24,591 nt of DNA from UBA4717 sp045580165 (GCA_045580165.1 JAZNNG010000052.1:1-24591); one strand, 5' to 3'. Positions 13,636 to 22,333 are shown, counted from the first letter of the stretch. The notes: generated by a model not told the origin, from the sequence alone. Numbers and translations are program-made.

Positions 13636-16600
13636 TCACTGTTTTTTTTGTTTCTTCTTTTGGTTTAACTGTTCGTTATATAGAGCGAGCATATCGCATA
13701 TAAGCTCAAGTGGCTCGTCACCACGTCTCGGACGGTAAACTATCGTAAGCTTAGCACCTGCCGATATTACGAAAGCGTTTTTGAATTTTTCGTTCACCGC
13801 GCCGAATGCTTCAAAATCTATCTGCTCGGGGAAAAGGGTAATTGTACCGCCGCGATGCTCTATCTTTGAAATTCTTGCCGCGCCTCCGAGATTTCTCATA
13901 AGCGAAACGTAGAGGAGATTACGGCACTGCTTGGGAGTCTCGCCGTAACGGTCGATAAGCTCGTCGCCGATATCGTCGAAGTCCTCCATGTTTTCAATGT
14001 GAGCGATCTTCTTATACATTTCCATTCTCTGAGCACTGGTACGTATATATTTTTCGGGGATATACGCGTCAAAGTTTACGTCCACAAGGCATTCGAATTT
14101 CTGAACGGGAGTTTCACCCTTTTCCTCAAGAATTGCTTCGTTGAGTATTTTGATATATAGGTCGTAGCCTATACTGTCAAGGTGACCGTGCTGCTCGGCG
14201 CCGAGCAGATTGCCCGCGCCTCTTATCTCAAGGTCACGCATAGCAATTCTGAAGCCTGCACCGAACTCGGTGTACTCCTTGATTGCCGCAAGTCGCTTGG
14301 TTGCAATTTCCGAAATTGACTTGTTTTTAGGGTAGGTGAAATAAGCGTACGCGCGTCTGCCTGAACGTCCTACGCGTCCTCTGAGCTGATGAAGCTGGGA
14401 GAGTCCGAGCTTGTCGGCGTTGTCGATTATAAGCGTATTTGCGTTGGGAACGTCAACGCCCGTTTCAATAATGGTGGTGCTGACCAAAACGTCAATATCA
14501 CCGTTAACGAGATCACGCCATATGTCGGATAGAACTTCCTTATCGACTCTGCCGTGAGCAACTGCAACTCTGACGTCCGGAATTGCCTCTCGTATAAGAC
14601 CGGCAACAGTTGCAATAGTTTCAATGTTGTTGTGTAGGTAGAACACCTGACCGCCGCGGCGAAGCTCTTTTCGTATCGCCTCTGTGATGATCATATCGTC
14701 GTGCTCTAAAACGTAGGTCTGAACGGGGAAGCGGTCACCCGGTGCTTCGTCGAGTATCGACATATCCCTGATGCCACTCATCGCCATATTAAGCGTTCGC
14801 GGAATGGGAGTCGCGGTCAGGGTGAGAATGTCAACGTCGCAGGATAGCTCCTTGAGCTTTTCCTTCTGAGCGACGCCGAATCTCTGCTCCTCGTCTATAA
14901 CCACGAGACCGAGATCCTTGAACCTTACGTCCTTGGAAATAAGTCTATGCGTTCCTATTATAATGTCAACGTCACCGCGTCTGAGCTTGCGTAGCGTTTC
15001 CTCATTCTGCTTGGTGGAACGGAAGCTCGATAGCATCTCGACCTTGATGGGGAAGCCTCTCATTCTTGAAATGAAGGTCCTGTAATGCTGGAATGCAAGT
15101 ATGGTGGTAGGAACCAGAACGGCGGTCTGTTTGCCGTCCATCGCTGCCTTGAACGCGGCTCTGAGAGCAACCTCGGTTTTGCCGTAACCAACGTCGCCGC
15201 ATATAAGACGGTCCATGGGGATACGTCTTTGCATATCACGCTTAACGTCCTCAATTGCCAAGAGCTGACCGTCGGTCTCCTCGTATTCGAAGGAGGCATC
15301 AAACTCCATTTGAGCATCGTCGTCCTTCGAGAAAGCAAAGCCCTCTCGCATTTGACGCGCCGCGTAAAGCTTGATAAGCTCCTTTGCCATACTCTTTGCG
15401 GCAGCCTTTGCTCTCGCCTTGGACTTGCCCCACTCGGTTCCGCCCATTTTGGAAAGCTTGACTATTCCGTCATCGCTTCTTGCGCCTATATATTTACTTA
15501 CGTTATCAAGCTGGTTTGTGGGAATGAAAAGAGTGTCGTTTCCTGCATACTGAAGCTTGATATAATCTTTTGTGACTCCGTCAACGGTAAGCTTCTGTAT
15601 ACCGAGATACTGACCGATTCCGTAGTTAACGTGAACGACGTAGTCGCCTTCGTTAAGGTCGGTGCAGGAGAGTATCTGCTTTTCCTGCTCACGCTTGGTG
15701 CGCTTGCGTCGTGCCTTTATCTGTACCGAGCGCGCGTAACTGCCCGCAGGTAGCATACTGAGAAGCGCGAAGCGTTCGCTGACAAGCTCAAAGCCGGGAA
15801 TGGTAGTTCCGCACAGCACGTAGACCGTTCTGTGATTCAGAGAGAGATTATCTGAATCGGATGAGATGATAACTGCGTTTACACCTGAGTCCACGAGAGA
15901 AGCATGAACACTTCTGACGGCTGCCTCATTTTCGCAGGCAACCGCAACCGAGTAGCCTCTTTTCATATAATGCTCGATATCCTCCGAGAGAAGCTCGAAG
16001 TTGTCGCAATAGTTTACGGTTTGCTTGGTGTTGAACGAAAACAGTCCTGCGCTTCTTCGCTCGTTTGATGAGGTAAACGTGTCCACCACAACGAATCCGC
16101 ATAAATCGGTGAATTCCTCGAAATCACCGTGATTCTTCGCCCATACACCATTCTTGACGTTAAGCTCGCCTGCCTCGCAAAGTGCGAGAAGCTCTTGAGA
16201 AATATGCCAATCGTTACCCTTGACTCGCTCGGAGCAGGAATTGCTCTCTTGCATAAATACAAGCGGACGCTTGCCGCCGTTTAGCTTTTTGTCAAGGTAG
16301 TAATCAAGCAGACAGTACTTTTCGTCATATATCAAGGGCAGATACTTGTCAATAAAAGCAAGCTCAAGTCCGTTCTTGACCTCGTCAAGCTCGCGTGAAA
16401 GCTCTGACTTGACCCTTGGGTTGACGGCAGACTTCAAAAGCGAATTTATGCTTTTTTCAATAACTGCACGCTTGTCAGCTGATGGAATAAGCTCTCTTGC
16501 GGGAGGAATGGTGACGCTTACTATATTTTCCGTCTTTCTTTGAGTCAAAAGATCGAAATAACCCATTTGGTCAATTTCGGTGTCGAAAAAGTCGATTCTT

Positions 16601-17193
16601 ATAGGACTCTGATAAAGCGGAGGATAAATATCCACTATTCCGCCTCTTACCGCAAACTGACCAACGCCGTCGACCATTTCACATCTGACGTAGCCACCCA
16701 TGATAAGTCTTTTTATAAGCTCCTCGGGGTCGTACGGAGTGTCGAGTGAAAGCTTGACCGTACACTCCCTGAGATAATCGGGAGGCATGGTCATCTGAAG
16801 CGCCGCATCGGGTGTGGTTATAATGACTCCCGACGTGCCCGAGAGGGCAAGCTCGGACAAGACTTTAAGCCTCTCATGCTCATACTCATGGGAGGCTGTG
16901 ATGTTATGAAAAATGAAATCTCTGAGAGGATACGTTAAAGGCTCAAGACCGCAGTCGGTGAAAATGTTTGAGAGCCTAAGTGCGTCCTTCTCGTTTGGAA
17001 CGAGAATCAGTGGAGGAAGTGGAGAGTCGCCTGATAAGTCGTCGATCACCGACGCGTAAAAGGCGGCTCTTGCACCGTCTGACAGACCCGTTACGGTAAC
17101 GGGTCGCATACGTTCGAAGTTCAGACGCTCGCGCGCCTTCAAAAACTCCTTGTATTCACGCTCGTTTTTGATATTATCGCAAATAAGTCGCAT
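13636..17193 (-). CDS. mfd: Transcription-repair coupling factor Mfd
   Basis: At 1185 residues this is full length for the family. The UvrB-like N-terminal region (FAVRGGIVDIYPP) is followed by the CarD-like RNA polymerase interaction domain (LNEGDYVVHVNYGIGQYLG) and then the RecG-like helicase with Walker A GDVGYGKTE, DEEQ box VIDEEQRFG, motif III LTATPIPRTLNMAM and motif VI QLRGRVGRSGR. The TRCF C-terminal domain follows and ends in a Lys/Gln-rich tail. Mfd frees stalled RNA polymerase and brings in UvrA for nucleotide excision repair. AAAGG lies six bases before ATG. The order pth-mfd is conserved in Firmicutes, and a PrsA-like gene after mfd fits that arrangement. Nothing key appears to be missing. 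Confidence 0.98.
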   Translation of the reverse strand: MRLICDNIKNEREYKEFLKARERLNFERMRPVTVTGLSDGARAAFYASVIDDLSGDSPLPPLILVPNEKDALRLSNIFTDCGLEPLTYPLRDFIFHNITASHEYEHERLKVLSELALSGTSGVIITTPDAALQMTMPPDYLRECTVKLSLDTPYDPEELIKRLIMGGYVRCEMVDGVGQFAVRGGIVDIYPPLYQSPIRIDFFDTEIDQMGYFDLLTQRKTENIVSVTIPPARELIPSADKRAVIEKSINSLLKSAVNPRVKSELSRELDEVKNGLELAFIDKYLPLIYDEKYCLLDYYLDKKLNGGKRPLVFMQESNSCSERVKGNDWHISQELLALCEAGELNVKNGVWAKNHGDFEEFTDLCGFVVVDTFTSSNERRSAGLFSFNTKQTVNYCDNFELLSEDIEHYMKRGYSVAVACENEAAVRSVHASLVDSGVNAVIISSDSDNLSLNHRTVYVLCGTTIPGFELVSERFALLSMLPAGSYARSVQIKARRKRTKREQEKQILSCTDLNEGDYVVHVNYGIGQYLGIQKLTVDGVTKDYIKLQYAGNDTLFIPTNQLDNVSKYIGARSDDGIVKLSKMGGTEWGKSKARAKAAAKSMAKELIKLYAARQMREGFAFSKDDDAQMEFDASFEYEETDGQLLAIEDVKRDMQRRIPMDRLICGDVGYGKTEVALRAAFKAAMDGKQTAVLVPTTILAFQHYRTFISRMRGFPIKVEMLSSFRSTKQNEETLRKLRRGDVDIIIGTHRLISKDVRFKDLGLVVIDEEQRFGVAQKEKLKELSCDVDILTLTATPIPRTLNMAMSGIRDMSILDEAPGDRFPVQTYVLEHDDMIITEAIRKELRRGGQVFYLHNNIETIATVAGLIREAIPDVRVAVAHGRVDKEVLSDIWRDLVNGDIDVLVSTTIIETGVDVPNANTLIIDNADKLGLSQLHQLRGRVGRSGRRAYAYFTYPKNKSISEIATKRLAAIKEYTEFGAGFRIAMRDLEIRGAGNLLGAEQHGHLDSIGYDLYIKILNEAILEEKGETPVQKFECLVDVNFDAYIPEKYIRTSAQRMEMYKKIAHIENMEDFDDIGDELIDRYGETPKQCRNLLYVSLMRNLGGAARISKIEHRGGTITLFPEQIDFEAFGAVNEKFKNAFVISAGAKLTIVYRPRRGDEPLELICDMLALYNEQLNQKKKQKKQ

Positions 17194-17237
17194 AAATTGC
17201 CTTTCGTTGTGCCTAAATTGGCGTTGACTTATTTATT

Positions 17238-17864
17238 TCAGTTGAATTTTGCCATAGCAGAGTCAGCGTCGCCCTTCAGAACAAGCTCAAGTGCCTCTGA
17301 TGCGGAAATAAGAGCACCCGTGAAGGTCTCTCGCAATTCGGAGGGTATTTCTCCAAGCACCCAGTCCGCGAGGTCATATTCGGGGTGAGGCTTTGCACCC
17401 ACACCGATCTTTATACGCGGGAACTTATCGGAGCCGAGATAGTAAATAATGCTCTTTATTCCGTTGTGACCTCCGTCGCTTCCTTTTTTGCGGATGCGTA
17501 TCTTGCCTGGGTCAAGGGAGATATCGTCAAAAACAACGATTATATTTTCGGGCGGTATCTTATAAAAGGAAGCGGCTTCCTTAACGGCTTCGCCGGAGTT
17601 GTTCATAAAGGTCTGAGGCTTTAAAAACAAGACTCTTACGCCACCGATGACCGCCTCGCCGCAAAGCGATTTGAATTTAAGCTTATTTATCTTGAAATTG
17701 TGCTTTTCGCCTATTACGTCAAGAGCCATAAAGCCTGCGTTGTGACGGGTCTTTAGGTATTTATCTCCGGGATTTCCGAGACCTGCAACCATATACGTTA
17801 CGGGTTGGGGAGCAAGATCCTGCTTCTTTTCGATTTTCTTGAAAAGCTCAAATATATCTGCCAT
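17238..17864 (-). CDS. pth: Peptidyl-tRNA hydrolase
   Basis: The enzyme releases peptides from prematurely dropped peptidyl-tRNAs. The family signatures are clear: VAGLGNPGDKYLKTRHNAGF (with the catalytic His), LFLKPQTFMNNSG, and VVFDDISLDPGKIRIRKKGS followed by GGHNGI. The start at 17864 gives 208 residues and sits nine bases from AAAAGGA; an ATG two codons upstream is only three bases from that site. A lead of about 20 residues before the first beta strand (MADIFELFKKIEKK) is longer than in many family members. The gene is 44 bases before mfd and probably shares its transcript. The rplS terminator ends about 33 bases upstream, leaving little room for a separate strong promoter. Confidence 0.96.
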   Translation of the reverse strand: MADIFELFKKIEKKQDLAPQPVTYMVAGLGNPGDKYLKTRHNAGFMALDVIGEKHNFKINKLKFKSLCGEAVIGGVRVLFLKPQTFMNNSGEAVKEAASFYKIPPENIIVVFDDISLDPGKIRIRKKGSDGGHNGIKSIIYYLGSDKFPRIKIGVGAKPHPEYDLADWVLGEIPSELRETFTGALISASEALELVLKGDADSAMAKFN

Positions 17865-17897
17865 AATCATTTATCCTTTTGGTGATAGTAAAGCGAC

Positions 17898-17935
17898 AAA
17901 AGAACTGTTGCCGCAAAAACGGATACAGTTCTTTT
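17898..17935 (-). terminator. Terminator after rplS
   Basis: On the minus strand AAAAGAACTGT and ACAGTTCTTTT pair over 11 bp around a 16-base loop, ending in TTTTG. Because pth begins only 33 bases later, partial read-through from rplS may feed the pth-mfd genes. Confidence 0.75.
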
Positions 17936-17967
17936 TCGCATCTACTATTGAAATGTAGCAAAGAAAC

Positions 17968-18324
17968 TCAGATGCGTTCCTTTACCTTGGAGCTCTTACC
18001 AACTCTGCTTCTGAGGTAGTTAAGCTTAGCACGTCTAACCTTACCTACTCTGGTTGTTTCAACCTTAACAACATTGGGAGAGTGGAGAGGGAATGTCTTT
18101 TCAACACCGCAGCCGTAAGCAACGCGTCTGACTGTGAATGTTTCGGAGATTCCGCCGCCGTGCTTGCCGATAACGGTACCTTCGAATATCTGAATTCTCT
18201 CCTTAACGTCCTTACCCTTTGCCGCTTCAACGATTCTGATGTGAACTCTCACGTTGTTACCGACAACGATTTCAGGAGCGTTTTCCTTTAACTGCCCGTT
18301 TGTAAAAGCCTTAATAAGATCCAT
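17968..18324 (-). CDS. rplS: Ribosomal protein L19
   Basis: The true start is the ATG at 18324 (MDLIKAF), five to six bases after AAGGAGGAA; the frame is open further upstream but runs through the leader and promoter. The 118-residue product has the L19 signatures: VHIRIVEAAKGKDVKERIQI, FEGTVIGKHGGGISETFTVR and KVRRAKLNYLRSRVGKSSKV. L19 is a large-subunit protein at the interface with the 30S subunit. It has its own promoter, leader and terminator and is divergent from the capsule-type regulatory cluster. Confidence 0.97.
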   Translation of the reverse strand: MDLIKAFTNGQLKENAPEIVVGNNVRVHIRIVEAAKGKDVKERIQIFEGTVIGKHGGGISETFTVRRVAYGCGVEKTFPLHSPNVVKVETTRVGKVRRAKLNYLRSRVGKSSKVKERI

Positions 18325-18401
18325 TTTGGCTTCCTCCTTATAAATCCGGACGTTCATGCAGAGCTTCGCAGAGGACCGTCCTTTTTGTGCACATAGCGTA
18401 C
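18325..18401 (-). promoter_or_regulatory. rplS 5' leader, possible L19 autoregulatory RNA
   Basis: The leader of about 75 bases can fold a stem GGACG / CGTCC (18348-18381) enclosing two copies of CTCTGC, directly before the ribosome binding site. Firmicutes rplS genes often carry an L19-binding leader here. I infer the same, but could not test it against a covariance model. Confidence 0.4.
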
Positions 18402-18407
18402 TGTAAG

Positions 18408-18436
18408 AGTATATCACAAAAAAAAACAAAATGCAA
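18408..18436 (-). promoter_or_regulatory. rplS promoter
   Basis: TTGCAT, 17 bp, TATACT on the minus strand, with a T-rich spacer. It is divergent from the promoter at 18505-18533, with about 70 AT-rich bases between the two. Confidence 0.85.
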
Positions 18437-18504
18437 TAGTTTTTGGAACATTTTTTTACAAATATAAATTTTATCAGTAAGACACATTTAGACAGTTTAT
18501 TCTC

Positions 18505-18533
18505 TTGACATTTTGATATGGCTTTGTTATAAT
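18505..18533 (+). promoter_or_regulatory. Consensus promoter of the Wzz/kinase/phosphatase operon
   Basis: TTGACA and TATAAT are perfect matches with a 17 bp spacer, about 37 bases before the start codon, so the leader is short (roughly 30 bases) and transcription is probably strong. Confidence 0.92.
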
Positions 18534-18569
18534 ATACATATGTAATTTTGCGCAATCCAGGAGGAAATG

Positions 18570-19331
18570 ATGGAGAACATAGAACTCAATCTTGCGGATA
18601 TATTTGACGTGCTGAAAAAGAGATGGCCGATAATTTTGCTTTCGGTTATTTTGTGCGCGGCTATTGCCTTTTCGTACAGCTTATTTGCGGTAGTACCGAT
18701 GTATGGACTTAACGTTACTTTTATGGTAAATCCCGAATTCGGTAATGCACAGTCAACAACTATCGTAACAGAGACTCAGTCTTACACGTATTCGAAGGAT
18801 GCTATCAAAACCTATATGCGTCTTCTTTCGAACAACGAGTTTTTTGATATGCTTTATGAGAGCATAGACGGTAAGTGCTTAACCGAATACTCGGTAAGAC
18901 AGCTTAAGGGGATGGTCTCTTTCTCAAGCATAGACGAAACCGAGCTTTTTAATGCTACTATAAAGTCAGCCAGCAAGGAAGATGCGTACACTATAGCTCT
19001 TGAGATGCAGAAGCTTGCACCTAAACGTATAGAGGAGCTCAGAGGCTTTGAGGTACTCAAGGTTGTTGACAGACCTCAGCTTAAAAACATAGTTGTTCTT
19101 AACAACAATATAACGAAAAATACGTTTATAGGTGGTATTATAGGTGCCGTAGTTTCGATATTGCTTTTCATAATTCTCAAGCTTACAGACGTGAGAATCA
19201 ATGATGAATCCGACATAAAGAAAGCATACAATATTCCCGTTCTCGGTGTTATTCCCGAATTTCAGTCGGTAGGTACCGTAAAGAACACAAAACCTTTATA
19301 TGGAGGTAAGACCGGTGAAAATAAACGCTAA
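18570..19331 (+). CDS. Wzz/CpsC/YwqC-type chain-length regulator and kinase activator
   Basis: The second of two adjacent ATGs is chosen because it lies five bases after AGGAGG. The 253-residue protein has a cytosolic N-terminus (ENIELNLADIFDVLKKRWP, the usual Wzz opening), a membrane segment at about residues 20-42, an extracytoplasmic loop with SYTYSKDAIKTYMRLLSN, and a second membrane segment at about 188-208. The C-terminal cytosolic tail includes NIPVLGVIPEF. In Gram-positive bacteria this membrane protein activates the separate BY-kinase encoded next, so the pair corresponds to one split Wzc. It sets polysaccharide chain length or recruits the kinase. It overlaps the kinase gene by 17 bases. 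No glycosyltransferase or polymerase gene follows, so the polymer controlled is not shown here. Confidence 0.88.
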   Translation: MENIELNLADIFDVLKKRWPIILLSVILCAAIAFSYSLFAVVPMYGLNVTFMVNPEFGNAQSTTIVTETQSYTYSKDAIKTYMRLLSNNEFFDMLYESIDGKCLTEYSVRQLKGMVSFSSIDETELFNATIKSASKEDAYTIALEMQKLAPKRIEELRGFEVLKVVDRPQLKNIVVLNNNITKNTFIGGIIGAVVSILLFIILKLTDVRINDESDIKKAYNIPVLGVIPEFQSVGTVKNTKPLYGGKTGENKR

Positions 19332-20019
19332 AACCCGTCAACTTGGTAACACGGTAGAAAATACCCGTAATTTTCAGATAATCGAGGCTTACAGAACCCT
19401 TAGAACAAATCTTCAGTTTGCACTTGGAAATAACTCCGGCAAATGTAAGAAGATTGCTGTAACGAGCGCTCTGCCCAAGGAGGGTAAGACACTTACCTCT
19501 ATAAACCTCGCTATAACCTTTGCTCAGACCGACGCGCGCGTTCTTATCATTGACTGTGATATGAGACGTCCGAGAGTTCACAGATATTTTGAGCTTGAGA
19601 GCCGAGTAGGACTTTCAAACGTGCTTTCGGGAATGTGTACCTTTGAGGAAGCCGTAAAGAAGGCGGGAAGCTTAAATCTCTCGGTTCTCCCCGCAGGACT
19701 CATTCCTCCCAACCCCGTAGAGCTTCTTTCAAGTGAGAGTATGAGTAAGCTTCTTGATACCCTCTCGGAATCCTATGATTACATAATTCTTGATACCCCG
19801 CCGATAAATATAGTAGCAGATGCTCTTGCGGTAGCCAATCTTGTTGACGGAAACGTTATTGTGCTCAGTTCGACAAGCAGTACTCATATTGAAACAAGAA
19901 AAGCTATTTCCCAGTTCGAATATGCGAATGCCAATATTCTTGGATTTGTTCTCAACAACGTAAACACCAAGAACTCCAAGGGCTACTCCAAAAAGTATAT
20001 GTATTACGGTTACAGATGA
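19315..20019 (+). CDS. CpsD/YwqD-type bacterial tyrosine kinase (BY-kinase)
   Basis: GTG at 19315 is chosen as the start: it is eight bases from GGAGG, whereas the in-frame ATG at 19300 lies in front of that site. The 234-residue product has Walker A (SALPKEGKTLTSINLA, about 51-66), Walker A' (VLIIDCDMRRPR, about 76-87) and Walker B (YDYIILDTPP, about 154-163). It ends in a tyrosine cluster (YSKKYMYYGYR), the usual autophosphorylation tail. EAYRTLRTNLQF near the N-terminus is the contact region for kinase oligomerisation. It should work with the membrane activator encoded upstream. Its stop overlaps the phosphatase start (ATGA), so the three are translated as a unit. Confidence 0.93.
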   Translation: MKINAKTRQLGNTVENTRNFQIIEAYRTLRTNLQFALGNNSGKCKKIAVTSALPKEGKTLTSINLAITFAQTDARVLIIDCDMRRPRVHRYFELESRVGLSNVLSGMCTFEEAVKKAGSLNLSVLPAGLIPPNPVELLSSESMSKLLDTLSESYDYIILDTPPINIVADALAVANLVDGNVIVLSSTSSTHIETRKAISQFEYANANILGFVLNNVNTKNSKGYSKKYMYYGYR

Positions 20020-20738
20020 TTATGGTAGATATACACTCTCATCTTCTTCATAGTATTGACGACGGAGCTGTCAGCCTTGATGTGAGCGTGAATATGCTTA
20101 AGCAAATGAGCGAAATGGGAGTGCGTACGGTAGTATGCACTCCGCATTTTAATTATACGCGATTCACACCCGAGGAATTTGTGCTTCTTCGTGACCAAAG
20201 AATCGACGAGCTACGACCTTATGCAAACGAGCTTGAAATTACGCTTCTTAAGGGCAGTGAGGTTTACCTTACAGGTAATATGCTTAATCTTAACGATGCG
20301 ACCGAGCTATGTATCGAGGGGACTCGTAACGTGCTGGTTGAATTTCCCTGTGCGAGAGCGCTTACAAGGGAAGATTTAAACCTCCTCGTTAATTTTACAG
20401 ACTATTACAATGTCAGGCCCATAATAGCTCACGCAGAACGTTACTATTCGGTTATAAAAAGCATAAAATTTGCCGAAAAGTTTCTTGCGATGGGCGCGTA
20501 CATTCAGATAGATGCGGCAAGCTTTTTTGAGAAGCGTTATAAAAAAGCGGCAAGAGCGCTTATAAAGCGCGGATTTGCCTCCTTTATTGCTTCTGACTGT
20601 CATTCGGATACCGTAAGACCTCCGAGCGTCTTGAAGGATGCTTACGAGGAGATCGAGCATCTTTTCGGTTATAACACGGCAAAGGAATTTATGTGTAACG
20701 GTGAAGCCGCGATAAGTACCTTTGAGTCCCAAATTTAA
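20016..20738 (+). CDS. CpsB/YwqE-type PHP-family tyrosine phosphatase
   Basis: The 240-residue protein overlaps the kinase stop by four bases; a second ATG at 20022 (MVDIHSH) is also possible. It shows PHP metal-binding motifs: DIHSHLLHSIDDGA at the start, VCTPHFN, PIIAHAERY and FIASDCHSD near the end. Such Mn-dependent enzymes remove phosphate from the tyrosine cluster of the cognate BY-kinase, so the cluster holds activator, kinase and phosphatase in one operon. A strong terminator follows directly. Confidence 0.93.
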   Translation: MIMVDIHSHLLHSIDDGAVSLDVSVNMLKQMSEMGVRTVVCTPHFNYTRFTPEEFVLLRDQRIDELRPYANELEITLLKGSEVYLTGNMLNLNDATELCIEGTRNVLVEFPCARALTREDLNLLVNFTDYYNVRPIIAHAERYYSVIKSIKFAEKFLAMGAYIQIDAASFFEKRYKKAARALIKRGFASFIASDCHSDTVRPPSVLKDAYEEIEHLFGYNTAKEFMCNGEAAISTFESQI

Positions 20739-20741
20739 CTT

Positions 20742-20772
20742 AAAAAACGCAAACAAAACGTTTGCGTTTTTT
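20742..20772 (+). terminator. Terminator after the tyrosine-phosphorylation operon
   Basis: AAAAAACGCAAAC and GTTTGCGTTTTTT form a perfect 13 bp stem around the loop AAAAC, with a T run at the 3' side, starting four bases after the phosphatase stop. Confidence 0.92.
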
Positions 20773-20874
20773 ATTTATATCAAGTTTTGGAATAAAGTTC
20801 AGTTTTATTTTTTTATAAATTGCAAAAAATAAAATCGGAGCTTTATGCTCAAGTTATAAATCTCGGAGATACAA

Positions 20875-21627
20875 ATGACAAAATTAATAAAACGGGTATT
20901 TGTGATTACGTTATCATTTGCGCTCCTTTCAAGTACTGTTTTTGCACAAACAGTAAATTGGTACGTTAAAAACAATTCCGAGCATAAAAGGCCTGCGCTC
21001 GATTCGACTCTATCTGTAATTGACGGACATAACGCCAATTATCTGGGTGCAGATGAAAAGGTCATATACCTGACCTTTGATGCGGGCTATGAAAACGGAA
21101 ACGTTGCGAAAATTCTTGACGTTCTGAAAAAACACGACGCAAAAGCAGCTTTTTTCATTCTTGAAAATCTGATCACGCGGAATACCGAGCTCGTAAAAAG
21201 AATTGCTGACGATGGACATCTTGTTTGTAACCATACGGCAAGACATAAAAATATGTCCTTAGTGACAGACAGGGAAGCCTTTGAGCGCGAGCTTACTGCA
21301 CTTGAAAAGATCTATACCGAGTACACGGGAAGGACGCTTGATAAATTTTACCGTCCGCCCGAGGGCTCGTTTAGCGAACAAAATCTGACCTTTGCCGACG
21401 AGATGGGTTATAAAACTGTTTTCTGGAGCTTTGCTTATGCAGATTGGGACAACGGTAAGCAGCCCGAGTGCGAGAGGGCGATAAAAAAGATCATGGATCA
21501 TATCCATAACGGCGAAATAATGCTCCTTCATCCTACCAGCGCGACGAACGCCGCAATACTTGACGAGGTGCTGACGAGGCTTGAAGCACAAGGGTATCGT
21601 TTTGGCTCGCTCAATGAGCTTAAGTAA
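20875..21627 (+). CDS. pdaA: PdaA-type delta-lactam-biosynthetic de-N-acetylase
   Basis: The 250-residue protein has a signal peptide (VFVITLSFALLSSTVFA) and one NodB deacetylase domain. Its first motif is TFDAGYENG: the catalytic Asp is kept and the second Asp is Ala, as in PdaA, where the family has Asn or similar before GYENG. The metal His pair is in HTARHKNMS. RPPEGSFSEQNL, VFWSFAYADW and LLHPTSATNAAILDEVL match PdaA in order. PdaA removes acetyl from muramic acid so that muramic-delta-lactam forms in the spore cortex, which implies sporulation. CGGAG is six bases before ATG. No sigma-A promoter is obvious in the 100 bases after the preceding terminator, compatible with a sporulation sigma factor. 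The end overlaps the next deacetylase by 14 bases. Confidence 0.88.
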   Translation: MTKLIKRVFVITLSFALLSSTVFAQTVNWYVKNNSEHKRPALDSTLSVIDGHNANYLGADEKVIYLTFDAGYENGNVAKILDVLKKHDAKAAFFILENLITRNTELVKRIADDGHLVCNHTARHKNMSLVTDREAFERELTALEKIYTEYTGRTLDKFYRPPEGSFSEQNLTFADEMGYKTVFWSFAYADWDNGKQPECERAIKKIMDHIHNGEIMLLHPTSATNAAILDEVLTRLEAQGYRFGSLNELK

Positions 21628-22333
21628 ACGTATTGGCGTGCTTTCCGTCGCGGTGACTGTTGCGTTCCTAAGCCAGCTAACCGCATACGCGATAGATGAA
21701 AACGAGATTCTTGACTCAGGAAAAATCTATTACGGCAACGAATGCTCTGAGAAGCTCGTAGCCTTGACCTTTGACGATGGTCCGCATAAATTCAGAACCG
21801 ACGAAATACTTGACGTTCTGAAAAAATATAACGTCAAAGCAACCTTTTTCGTAGTGGGCACTATGGCAAAGGAGTATCCGCATCTTATAAAGCGAGAGCT
21901 GGCAGAGGGTCACGAAATAGGCAACCACACCTATTCGCACCACAACCTGAAGCGTCTTGATATGGCAACATTAGAACGAGAAATAGAGCTTACCGAGGAG
22001 GCAATATTCGAGGCGTGCGAGTATCGCCCCAAGCTCTTCAGACCGCCCGAGGGCTGGTGTACCGAGAATATAGCGTCTGTGGCAGGGAGAATGGACTACG
22101 ACGTCATACTGTGGAATATTGATACTCTCGATTGGGCGCATACCGAGAGTAAAAAAATTTATGAATGTGTAAGCAGCAGCATCAAGCCTGGAAGCATAAT
22201 ACTGTTTCACGATTACGTCAGCGGAAAAAGTCCCACCATTGACGCGCTTGAAATGATAATCCCCAAGCTTCTTGATGAAGGCTACCGTTTCGTAACGGTT
22301 TCGGAGCTGATAGCGACGAAAGATGGTAACTAA
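21614..22333 (+). CDS. Polysaccharide deacetylase, NodB family, secreted
   Basis: The ATG at 21614 overlaps the upstream stop by 14 bases; a TTG at 21581 is in frame but would put extra charged residues before the signal peptide. No good ribosome binding site is visible, suggesting translational coupling to pdaA. The 239-residue product has a signal peptide (VLSVAVTVAFLSQLTAYA) and canonical NodB motifs: TFDDGPHKFRTDEI, HTYSHHNL, LFRPPEGW, LWNIDTLDW and ILFHDY. It should deacetylate GlcNAc or MurNAc in wall polysaccharide; a sporulation PdaB-like or PgdA-like role cannot be told apart here. It resembles its upstream neighbour and may be an old tandem duplicate. Confidence 0.87.
   Translation: MSLSKRIGVLSVAVTVAFLSQLTAYAIDENEILDSGKIYYGNECSEKLVALTFDDGPHKFRTDEILDVLKKYNVKATFFVVGTMAKEYPHLIKRELAEGHEIGNHTYSHHNLKRLDMATLEREIELTEEAIFEACEYRPKLFRPPEGWCTENIASVAGRMDYDVILWNIDTLDWAHTESKKIYECVSSSIKPGSIILFHDYVSGKSPTIDALEMIIPKLLDEGYRFVTVSELIATKDGN

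Noticed and set aside
18325..18555. N-terminal extension of rplS to 195 residues
   Set aside because: The extension would read through the rplS promoter and leader; L19 itself starts at the ATG at 18324 behind AAGGAGGAA.
20773..20874. Sporulation-type promoter before pdaA
   Set aside because: I looked for sigma-F, sigma-G and sigma-E patterns in this AT-rich stretch and none matched both boxes at the right spacing.
21581..21613. TTG start for the second deacetylase
   Set aside because: It adds a charged lead before the signal peptide and has no ribosome binding site; the ATG at 21614 gives a normal signal peptide.
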